Assembly: GCA_945890735.1 (NCBI GenBank)
Contig: CAMDCZ010000045.1
Coordinates: 1 to 14,233 of the forward strand
DNA length: 14,233 bases
Direction: 5' to 3'
From: Bordetella parapertussis
GTDB lineage: Bacteria; Pseudomonadota; Gammaproteobacteria; Burkholderiales; Burkholderiaceae_C
The stretch's first letter is position 1; each line of letters begins with the position of its first letter. The notes under the pieces are model-generated. The model saw nothing but the letters and a program-made list of their open reading frames with translations, was not told the DNA's origin and ran no database searches. A program made the position numbers and the translations under genes. Positions 6,372 through 13,220 of the stretch are shown here, piece after piece.

Positions 6372-8069
6372 TTACATACTCAGCGGAGCCGACACACCCA
6401 AGACCGCCAAACCGTTACGCAACACCTGGGCGGTGGCTGAGATCAAGGCCACCCGGGCCTCTTTCACCGCATGTTCGTCCACCAAGATGCGTTCCGCATC
6501 GTAGTAGCTGTGGTAGGTGGCCGCCAGGTCACGCAGGTAAAAAGTCACGTCATGTGGGGCCAAGTCGAGGCAAGCCTGGGTCAGCATTTGAGGAAATTTG
6601 GCCAGTTGCAGCATCAGACTTTGCGCGGCAGGGCTGTCCAAGGGCGAGAGATCGGTCGCGTTCAGGGCGTCCAAGGTCTGCCCACTTTGGTCCTGCCAGG
6701 TTTTCAAGATAGAGCAAATCCGGGCATGGGCATACTGCACGTAATACACCGGGTTTTCATTGTTCTTGGCCAGCGCCAAGTCCACGTCGAACACATATTC
6801 GGTGTCGGGCTTGCGGCTGAGGAGAAAGAAACGTACCGCGTCTTTGCTGGTCCACTCGATCAGGTCACGCAAGGTCACATAGCTGCCCGCGCGTTTGGAG
6901 ATTTTCACCTCCTCACCGCCGCGCATCACCCGCACCATGGTGTGCAACACATAGTCGGGGTAGCCTGGCGGAATCTCCAGGCCTTGTTGTTGTGACGCCG
7001 CTTGCAGGCCCGCGCGGACACGGGCGATCGTGCCGTGGTGGTCGCTGCCTTGGATGTTGATCACCTTGGTGAAGCCTCGCTCCCACTTGGCCAAGTGGTA
7101 GGCCACGTCCGGCACGAAATAGGTGTAAGTGCCATCGGACTTGCGCATCACACGGTCCTTGTCGTCGCCGAAATCGGTCGAGCGCAACCACAACGCGCCG
7201 TCGCTTTCATAGGTGTGCCCCGAGGCTTGCAAGCAGGCCACCGTGCGCTCGACGCGGCCATCGGTGTAGAGGCTGGACTCTAAATAGTAATGGTCGAAGC
7301 TGACCGCGAAGGCTTGCAAATCCAGGTCTTGTTCATGTCGCAAATAAGCCACCGCGAAGTCGCGGATGTTGGCGATGTCATCGATCTGCCCGTTGGCTGT
7401 GAACTGGCGGTCATCGGCCCGCACGGTTTGCTGCGCCTTGAAATCATCGGCAATGTCTTGGATGTAGTCGCCGTTATAGGCGTTTTCCGGCCAGTTCGGG
7501 TCGCCTGGCTGGATGCCTTGCGCGCGGGCCTGTGTGGAAGTCGCCAGGGTTTGGATTTGCACGCCCGCGTCGTTGTAATAGAACTCGCGGTGCACCGACC
7601 AGCCTTGGGTATCAAACAGATGGCAAATCGCGTCACCCAAGGCAGCTTGCCGCCCGTGACCCACGTGCAGGGGGCCGGTGGGATTGGCCGACACAAACTC
7701 CACCAACAAACGCTGCCCGTTGGCGGCTTGTCGACCGAACTGCGCACCGGCTTGCAGCACCTCACGCACCACCTGTTGCTTGGCTTGGGGCTTCAAGCGC
7801 AGGTTCAAAAAGCCTGGCCCGGCAATGTCCACGCCCGCCAACCAACGCTGGCCTGCAGGCGAAGCCAGCAAGAGTTGTTGCAAGTCTTGCGCGACCTCTC
7901 TGGGATTGCGTTGCAACGGCTTGGCCAATTGCATGGCGGCCGTGACCGCCCAATCGCCATGGGCCGCCACCTTGGGAGATTCAAACTGGGCTTTGCTGGC
8001 ACTGCCCGGGGACACGGTTTCGAGTGCCAGCGCCAGCGCAGCCTGCATCTCCTGGTGAACAAGTTGCAT
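6372..8069 (-). CDS. argS: Arginyl-tRNA synthetase
   Basis: This is a class I aminoacyl-tRNA synthetase that charges tRNA-Arg with arginine in the cytoplasm. It has 565 residues, normal for bacterial ArgS. The N-terminal additional domain (about 5-95) ends in FLNLRL. The HIGH-type motif HVGH is at 135-138 in NPTGPLHVGHGR, and the KMSKS-equivalent is KISKR at 389-393. The anticodon-binding DALR domain follows (about 440-565), starting with NPVYYVQYAHARICSI. The start ATG at 8069 lies 2 bases after the stop of the outer-membrane protein gene and has no clear Shine-Dalgarno, suggesting translational coupling. An ATG at 8048 has AGGAG directly against it, which is too close to be convincing. Ten bases separate it from the SPOR gene. 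Confidence 0.98.
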   Translation of the reverse strand: MQLVHQEMQAALALALETVSPGSASKAQFESPKVAAHGDWAVTAAMQLAKPLQRNPREVAQDLQQLLLASPAGQRWLAGVDIAGPGFLNLRLKPQAKQQVVREVLQAGAQFGRQAANGQRLLVEFVSANPTGPLHVGHGRQAALGDAICHLFDTQGWSVHREFYYNDAGVQIQTLATSTQARAQGIQPGDPNWPENAYNGDYIQDIADDFKAQQTVRADDRQFTANGQIDDIANIRDFAVAYLRHEQDLDLQAFAVSFDHYYLESSLYTDGRVERTVACLQASGHTYESDGALWLRSTDFGDDKDRVMRKSDGTYTYFVPDVAYHLAKWERGFTKVINIQGSDHHGTIARVRAGLQAASQQQGLEIPPGYPDYVLHTMVRVMRGGEEVKISKRAGSYVTLRDLIEWTSKDAVRFFLLSRKPDTEYVFDVDLALAKNNENPVYYVQYAHARICSILKTWQDQSGQTLDALNATDLSPLDSPAAQSLMLQLAKFPQMLTQACLDLAPHDVTFYLRDLAATYHSYYDAERILVDEHAVKEARVALISATAQVLRNGLAVLGVSAPLSM

Positions 8070-8071
8070 GG

Positions 8072-8710
8072 TCAGAAGCGGTAGCTGGCCCCGATGTTGA
8101 TGGCGTTGGTGATCAGGTTGGTTTTCAAGCGGCCACCGTCAACCCGGACATTGAGCTTGAGGTAGTGAAACTGGAATTCCGTGAGCAAGCGCCAGCGTTC
8201 GTTCAGGTCGTAGCTGAAACCGCCCAAGGCAGTGACCACCGGACCGCCGTACTGGTAACCAAAGGTTTTGACACCGCCGGATGTTTTCTCCACTTCCACA
8301 TGGGGGAATGACACACCCAAGCCCAAACCGGCATGGGGTCTGAATCCCGCGATGGTCTCAAACCGGCGCATGGAAACCAAGGTGAGCGGGTTGGCGCCAT
8401 CGGTGAACTCCAACACACTGTAGCCACCGATGTCACGCTCGACCGGGTTGGCCTTGGCCTTGGCATGGGTGAAGTTGATCGCGTAACCCCAGTCTTCATT
8501 GAGCCAAGCGGTGTAGCGCAAACCGTAATAGGGCGGCATTTGCCAAGATTTGCCTTGCCAGCTGGTGAAAAAAGAATTGCCATCAGCGCCTGTTACCGTT
8601 GAGTGAGGCGTGGTTTGTCCGCCGCCATAGACCGTCAGTTCCCTCTCGGCCATGACCACCCCAGAACTCAGCAGCCCAAGTGTCAACACCATTGCTTTGA
8701 TCAGCGCCAT
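8072..8710 (-). CDS. Outer-membrane beta-barrel protein, LpxQ-like lipid A oxidase family
   Basis: The 212-residue precursor has a signal peptide (MALIKAMVLTLGLL, cleavage probably after A21). It ends in Phe (GASYRF), the usual C-terminal signature of an outer-membrane barrel. Alternating hydrophobic strands fit a small barrel of about eight strands. Segments such as ELTVYGG.QT.PHS, SWQMPPYYGLR, SVLEFTDGANPLT, PHAGLGLGVSFPHVEVEKTSGG and LKTNLITNAINIG resemble, from memory, the Rhizobium/Rhodobacter proteins annotated as lipid A oxidase LpxQ. Those oxidise the proximal glucosamine of lipid A to 2-aminogluconate. No catalytic residue can be assigned from sequence alone, so a generic porin-like role remains possible. 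The ATG at 8710 has a strong AAGGAG Shine-Dalgarno (8723-8718). It opens the minus-strand run, 2 bases before argS. Confidence 0.72.
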   Translation of the reverse strand: MALIKAMVLTLGLLSSGVVMAERELTVYGGGQTTPHSTVTGADGNSFFTSWQGKSWQMPPYYGLRYTAWLNEDWGYAINFTHAKAKANPVERDIGGYSVLEFTDGANPLTLVSMRRFETIAGFRPHAGLGLGVSFPHVEVEKTSGGVKTFGYQYGGPVVTALGGFSYDLNERWRLLTEFQFHYLKLNVRVDGGRLKTNLITNAINIGASYRF

Positions 8711-8785
8711 CTCGCGACTCCTTAAAATGGAAAATTATCGGTGAAAACCCCTGACCCTCTGTGACAAATATCAAGAAAGCCCTGC
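8711..8785. promoter_or_regulatory. Divergent intergenic region between the lpxQ-like gene and glcB
   Basis: This 75-base AT-richer gap must hold the promoters for the leftward gene run and for rightward glcB. On the minus strand there is a -10-like GATAAT (8739-8734), but the nearest -35-like TTGTCA (8767-8762) is 22 bases away, which is too far. On the plus strand TAAAAT (8723-8728) has only TTGATC (8697-8702) at 20 bases. I therefore name the region but make no firm promoter call. The strong Shine-Dalgarno of the lpxQ-like gene is inside it. The glcB start has only a weak AAGAAAG upstream. Confidence 0.45.
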
Positions 8786-10990
8786 ATGTCTGACCGCACC
8801 TCCCTTTACAAGCTTCAAGTGGCCACCCCTTTGTACCAATTCATTGACCAACAGGTGTTGCCTGGCACTGGCGTGTCCAGCGTGACTTTTTGGAAAGGCT
8901 TCGATGCCCTGGTGCAAGACCTGGCCCCGAAAAACCAAGCCCTGCTCGCCGAACGTGACCGTTTGCAAACCGAGCTCGACCATTGGCACAGCACCCACCC
9001 AGGCCCGGTCAGCGACATGAAGGCCTACCAGGCTTTCTTGACGCAAATCGGTTATTTGGTCCCCGTGCCAGCCAAAGTCAAAGCCACCACGGCCAACGTG
9101 GACGCGGAACTGGCCACCCAGGCAGGCCCCCAATTGGTGGTGCCGATCCTCAATGCCCGCTATGCCCTGAACGCAGCCAATGCCCGTTGGGGTTCGCTGT
9201 ACGACGCCTTGTACGGCACTGACGCGATCTCCGAGGCCGATGGTTGCGCCAAAGGCCCGGGCTACAACGACAAGCGTGGCGCCAAAGTCATCGAATACGC
9301 CCGCTATGTGCTGGACCGCACAGCACCCTTGAAAACAGGCTCGCACATCGACTCGACCGGCTACAGCATCGTCAAAGGCCAATTGGTGGTGTCGCTCAAA
9401 GGCGGCAAATCTTCTGGCTTGGCCTCGCCCCAGCAATTGGTGGGCTACCAAGGCGAGGCGGCACACCCTTCCTCGGTTTTGCTGGTGCACAACGGCTTGC
9501 ACCTGGACATCCAAATCAACGCCCACCACCCGGTTGGCGCGACCGACCCCGCCCATGTGAGCGACTTGGTGGTGGAAGCCGCACTGTCCACCATCCTCGA
9601 CCTGGAAGACTCGGTGGCCGCGGTGGATGCGGACGACAAACTCCTTGCTTACAGCAACTGGTTGGGCATTTTGAAAGGCACATTGACCGAAGAGGTCAGC
9701 AAAGGCGGCACCCGTTTCAAGCGCGGCTTGAACCCTGACCGGGTCTACCACTCGCCCAAAGGTGGTGCCGAGGTCAAGTTGCACGGCCGCTCGCTGCTGT
9801 TCTTGCGCAATGTCGGCCATTTGATGACCAACCCCGCCATCCTTTACCAAGGCGCGGATGGTCAGATGCATGAAATCCCCGAGGGCATCATGGACGCCAT
9901 GGTGACCACCACGATTGCCTTGCATGACCTGCAAGGTCATGGTGCCAACGGCATCCGAAACTCCCGCACCGGCTCGGTCTACATCGTGAAACCCAAGATG
10001 CACGGCCCAGCCGAAGTGGCCTTTGCCTCTGAGCTGTTTAGCCGTGTCGAGCAGGTCTTGGGCTTGGCTGACAGCACGGTCAAGCTGGGCATCATGGACG
10101 AAGAGCGCCGCACCAGCGTCAACCTCAAAGCCTGTATCGCCGCTGCAGCCAGCCGCGTGGCTTTCATCAACACCGGCTTCTTGGACCGCACCGGCGACGA
10201 AATGCACACCGCCATGCTCGCTGGCCCCATGCTGCGCAAGGGCGACATGAAGAGCAGTGCCTGGATACAGGCCTACGAGCGCAACAACGTCTTGGTGGGC
10301 TTGGCTTGCGGTTTGCGGGGCAAAGCGCAGATCGGCAAAGGCATGTGGGCCATGCCTGACCTGATGGCCGAGATGCTGAAACAAAAAATCGCGCATCCCA
10401 AAGCAGGTGCCAACACTGCGTGGGTGCCCAGCCCCACGGGCGCCACGCTCCACGCCATGCACTACCACCAAGTGCTGGTGAGCGATGTGCAAAAAGAGCT
10501 CGAAAAAGTCGATGCCGACAAAGAACGTGCGTCATTGTTGAAAGACCTGCTCACCGTGCCGGTGGTCGCCAAAGCCAACTGGAGCGATGCTGAGAAGCAG
10601 CAAGAGCTGGACAACAACGTGCAAGGCATCTTGGGCTATGTGGTGCGCTGGGTCGACCAGGGCGTGGGCTGCTCCAAAGTCCCCGACATCCACAACGTGG
10701 GACTGATGGAAGACCGCGCCACGCTGCGCATCTCCAGCCAACACATCGCCAACTGGCTGCACCACGGCGTGGTGAGCGAGGCACAAGTGCGGGCGACTTT
10801 TGAACGCATGGCTGCCGTGGTTGACAAGCAAAACGCCGGTGACGCCCTGTACCAACCGATGGCTGGGCACTTCAACACCTCCAAAGCCTACTTGGCGGCC
10901 ACCGACTTGGTGTTCAAAGGCAAAGCGCAACCGAGTGGCTACACCGAGCCTTTGTTGCATGCCTGGCGCTTGAAAGTGAAGGCAGCCTAA
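8786..10990 (+). CDS. glcB: Malate synthase G
   Basis: The 734-residue enzyme condenses glyoxylate with acetyl-CoA to give malate, the second step of the glyoxylate shunt and the outlet for glycolate. Length and sequence fit the monomeric G isoform rather than the shorter A form. Active-site positions, matched to E. coli GlcB from memory, are R341 in GRSLLFLRNVGH, E439/E440 in GIMDEERRTS with D467 in FLDRTGDEMH (Mg2+ ligands), and D643 in GLMEDRATLRISSQH as catalytic base. C629 in GVGCSK matches the oxidisable active-site cysteine. The start ATG at 8786 gives the expected MSDRTSLYKLQV beginning. It stands alone on the plus strand between divergent and convergent neighbours. No isocitrate lyase or glycolate oxidase gene is nearby. 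Its TAA overlaps the stop of the convergent photolyase-like gene. Confidence 0.98.
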   Translation: MSDRTSLYKLQVATPLYQFIDQQVLPGTGVSSVTFWKGFDALVQDLAPKNQALLAERDRLQTELDHWHSTHPGPVSDMKAYQAFLTQIGYLVPVPAKVKATTANVDAELATQAGPQLVVPILNARYALNAANARWGSLYDALYGTDAISEADGCAKGPGYNDKRGAKVIEYARYVLDRTAPLKTGSHIDSTGYSIVKGQLVVSLKGGKSSGLASPQQLVGYQGEAAHPSSVLLVHNGLHLDIQINAHHPVGATDPAHVSDLVVEAALSTILDLEDSVAAVDADDKLLAYSNWLGILKGTLTEEVSKGGTRFKRGLNPDRVYHSPKGGAEVKLHGRSLLFLRNVGHLMTNPAILYQGADGQMHEIPEGIMDAMVTTTIALHDLQGHGANGIRNSRTGSVYIVKPKMHGPAEVAFASELFSRVEQVLGLADSTVKLGIMDEERRTSVNLKACIAAAASRVAFINTGFLDRTGDEMHTAMLAGPMLRKGDMKSSAWIQAYERNNVLVGLACGLRGKAQIGKGMWAMPDLMAEMLKQKIAHPKAGANTAWVPSPTGATLHAMHYHQVLVSDVQKELEKVDADKERASLLKDLLTVPVVAKANWSDAEKQQELDNNVQGILGYVVRWVDQGVGCSKVPDIHNVGLMEDRATLRISSQHIANWLHHGVVSEAQVRATFERMAAVVDKQNAGDALYQPMAGHFNTSKAYLAATDLVFKGKAQPSGYTEPLLHAWRLKVKAA

Positions 10991-12219
10991 GGCCCTTGCA
11001 GGTTGCGCAGCAACTGCGGTATGGACTGCTTGTAGCGCGTGACCTTGCTCCACCAGTGAGAGAAAGAGGGGCTGCGCTCCTCTTGTCTCGGCCACAACCG
11101 GGGCGCAGGGTGGCGCACCCAATGGACGCCAGGCCAGTCGGGCAAGGCACGGTGGTCCCAGACATGCACTGTGCGGGCTTTGCTGAAGATGTCAGTCAAG
11201 CGTGCCGCGTCCTCGAACCAGCAATGCGAAGCCACCTGGTGCATGCCGCGCGCCACAAACAACCAACGGGCGGTGCTCCAGGGGTGGGCCTGGGTCCATT
11301 CTTGCCAGCACGCCGCGACACGCATGGCATCAGCTGGCATCTGAGGTGGCGCTTGCTCGGACAAGGACCAAGGGTGTATCCACCACACATCACGGTCGAT
11401 CAATTTGTCGGCAGCCAGGCCACTGGCCACCAAGTCGGCTTCACGCGGGGGTGAGACCAAGAGGTCTGGCTCATCAACCTTGACATGGTGCGTGGTTTTT
11501 TGGGTGAAGGTCGCTTGGCTTTGCGAGATCATCTCGATGATCTCCATGTCTTTGTCGATCACGGTGTTCGGGCTGTGCCACACCTCCGGGGCATGCATCG
11601 CGACATTGGCCGCATTGAACAAATACGGCTTGCTGCTGCCCGTGCCAGCCACCCACTGCCAACTCAGGTGGTTGCTGGCGATGTCGCCATCGAGCAAATG
11701 GCTGTACATCCAATCCGCGCCCACGCGCCAGTGCACCTTGCGGATATGCACCAGGTAGCTGGCCAGCCACAGCCGCGCATGGTTGTGTAAATAGCCATTG
11801 AAATACAACTGTCGCACCGCTTGGTCAACCACCGGCACACCGGTGGCCCCTTGACGCACATCCTCTGGCAGGGTGTGGCTGTAAGCGCCGGCTGGCAACA
11901 CACCTTCATGGATGTCTTGGCAGACCTCATCGCCAATGGCGTCGTGGACATGCTGGAAATACTCCCGCCAAGCCAACTCAAACACAAACTTGTGTTGCAC
12001 GCTCATGCGGTGCACTTTGTAGACATGCGCGGCGACCTCGGGCACGGTCAAAAACCCATGGGTCAGGTAGGGTGAGAGCATGCTGACCGCCCCCTCCAAG
12101 TGGTTGCGGCTTTGTGAGTATTCAAAGGGCCGAATCGCGGTCAAGCGGACTTGTGCTGCCGATGCCGATGGCTCAAAAAGAGCTTGTTCAATGAAGAGTT
12201 TCATCACGCCATGGGCCAT
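10987..12219 (-). CDS. Photolyase/cryptochrome-family FAD-binding protein with an unassigned C-terminal region
   Basis: From the ATG at 12219 the protein has 410 residues. An ATG at 12204 (MKLFIEQALFEP) is equally possible, and neither has a well-spaced Shine-Dalgarno. Residues about 35-225 form a photolyase FAD-binding domain: LSPYLTHGFL (48-57), FELAWREYF (80-88), TGVPVVDQAVRQL (126-138), YLHNHARLWLASYLV (143-157), LLDGDIASNHLSWQWVAGTG (175-194). W164 and W187 align with two of the three electron-transfer tryptophans of E. coli photolyase. No candidate for the third is seen between 92 and 126. The usual N-terminal antenna-binding alpha/beta domain is missing. Instead about 180 C-terminal residues, Trp-rich and with alternating strand and helix pattern (VWWIHPW, ARWLFVARG, RTVHVWDH), follow the FAD domain. 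DNA repair or light signalling are possible but unproven. It lies 8 bases after gshB. Confidence 0.82.
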   Translation of the reverse strand: MAHGVMKLFIEQALFEPSASAAQVRLTAIRPFEYSQSRNHLEGAVSMLSPYLTHGFLTVPEVAAHVYKVHRMSVQHKFVFELAWREYFQHVHDAIGDEVCQDIHEGVLPAGAYSHTLPEDVRQGATGVPVVDQAVRQLYFNGYLHNHARLWLASYLVHIRKVHWRVGADWMYSHLLDGDIASNHLSWQWVAGTGSSKPYLFNAANVAMHAPEVWHSPNTVIDKDMEIIEMISQSQATFTQKTTHHVKVDEPDLLVSPPREADLVASGLAADKLIDRDVWWIHPWSLSEQAPPQMPADAMRVAACWQEWTQAHPWSTARWLFVARGMHQVASHCWFEDAARLTDIFSKARTVHVWDHRALPDWPGVHWVRHPAPRLWPRQEERSPSFSHWWSKVTRYKQSIPQLLRNLQGP

Positions 12220-12227
12220 CCACCTGG

Positions 12228-13178
12228 TCAGGCAGCTTGAACTTGTTGCGACAGTGCGTCCATGAACATGGCGGCGACATCCAAACCGGTTTGGTCCATG
12301 ATCTCGCGAAACCCGGTGGGGCTGGTCACGTTCACCTCGGTTAAGCACTCGCCAATGATGTCCAGGCCGACCAAGAACAAGCCACGCGCGGCCAGCACCG
12401 GGCCCATGGCCTGGGCAATGGCTTTGTCTTGCTCACTCAGGGCTTGCGCCACGCCCTTACCACCTGCCGCCAAGTTGCCGCGCACCTCGTTGCCTTGGGG
12501 AATGCGTGCCAAGGCAAAAGGCACCGCCTGTCCGTTGATCAGCAAGACCCGTTTGTCGCCTTGGGCGATGGCGGGCAAAAACTTTTGCACCATCAGGGTT
12601 TGCTCGCCGTGTCGGTTGAGGGTTTCAATGACCGAGCCCAGGTTCAGGCCATCGGCCTTGACCCGGAAAATACCCATGCCGCCCATGCCATCCAGGGGCT
12701 TCAAGATGATGTCCTGGTGTTCGGCGTGAAAGGCGCGCACCGCGTCTGCTTGTCGGGTCACCAAGGTTGGGCTGGCAAAACGTGCAAATTCCATCAAGGC
12801 GAGTTTTTCCGGATGCTCGCGCAGGGCTGCAGGGTTGTTGAAGACGCGAGCGCCTTCTTTCACAGCCTGGCTGAGCAAATGGGTGGCGTAAAAAAACTCA
12901 TTGTCAAAAGGGGGGTCCTTGCGCATGACCACCGCGTCCATGGCGTGCAAGGGCAACACTTGGGTGCGTTCAACCCGATACCACTGGGGTGACTGCGCTG
13001 TCAGGTGGATTTGCTGCATGGCCGCTAGCACGGGCTGTCCACTTTGCCACTGCAGGTCGGGGGTGTCACAGGCCCACACCTCATCACCCCGCGCCTGCGC
13101 CTCGCGCATCATGGTGAATGTGCTGTCTTTGTGGGTGTTGAAAGCAGGCAGAGGGTCTGCCACAAAGAGTAATTTCAT
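12228..13178 (-). CDS. gshB: Glutathione synthetase
   Basis: This cytoplasmic ATP-grasp ligase joins gamma-glutamylcysteine and glycine to make glutathione. Its 316 residues match the bacterial GshB length. The N-terminal substrate-binding part starts MKLLFVADPL and has VMRKDPPFDNEFFYATHLL (84-102), typical of the family. In the ATP-grasp part, K160 precedes the flexible glycine-rich loop DGMGGMGIFR (163-172). EVRGNLAAGG (231-240), D273, E281 and N283 supply phosphate and metal contacts, and NVTSPTGFREI (283-293) closes the active site. The start ATG at 13178 has no strong Shine-Dalgarno. The gene lies 42 bases after the kup stop and 8 bases before the photolyase-like gene, so the three may be co-transcribed. 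gshA is not in the window. Confidence 0.98.
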   Translation of the reverse strand: MKLLFVADPLPAFNTHKDSTFTMMREAQARGDEVWACDTPDLQWQSGQPVLAAMQQIHLTAQSPQWYRVERTQVLPLHAMDAVVMRKDPPFDNEFFYATHLLSQAVKEGARVFNNPAALREHPEKLALMEFARFASPTLVTRQADAVRAFHAEHQDIILKPLDGMGGMGIFRVKADGLNLGSVIETLNRHGEQTLMVQKFLPAIAQGDKRVLLINGQAVPFALARIPQGNEVRGNLAAGGKGVAQALSEQDKAIAQAMGPVLAARGLFLVGLDIIGECLTEVNVTSPTGFREIMDQTGLDVAAMFMDALSQQVQAA

Positions 13179-13220
13179 GGCGCCTAGGTTAACAGCCCCG
13201 CGCCTGCAAGGCAGCGACCG

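Noticed and set aside
8711..8785. Sigma-54 type (-24/-12) promoter upstream of glcB or the lpxQ-like gene
   Set aside because: No GG and GC pair with the correct spacing in a TGGCAC...TTGCA context was found on either strand.
8771..10492. A 573-codon minus-strand open frame inside glcB
   Set aside because: It is antisense to malate synthase G. Its His/Gly/Val/Gln-rich sequence shows no family motif and no start signal, so it is a by-product of codon bias in glcB.
12220..12348. Upstream extension of the photolyase-like frame to 12348
   Set aside because: It would overlap the 3' end of gshB and adds residues with no family resemblance. Starts at 12219 or 12204 fit the operon spacing.
13179..13220. 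Short inverted repeats (GGCGCC, CCTAGG, GTTAAC and GCCT/AGGC) between kup and gshB
   Set aside because: These are 4-6 base palindromes expected by chance, with no stable stem and no T run.
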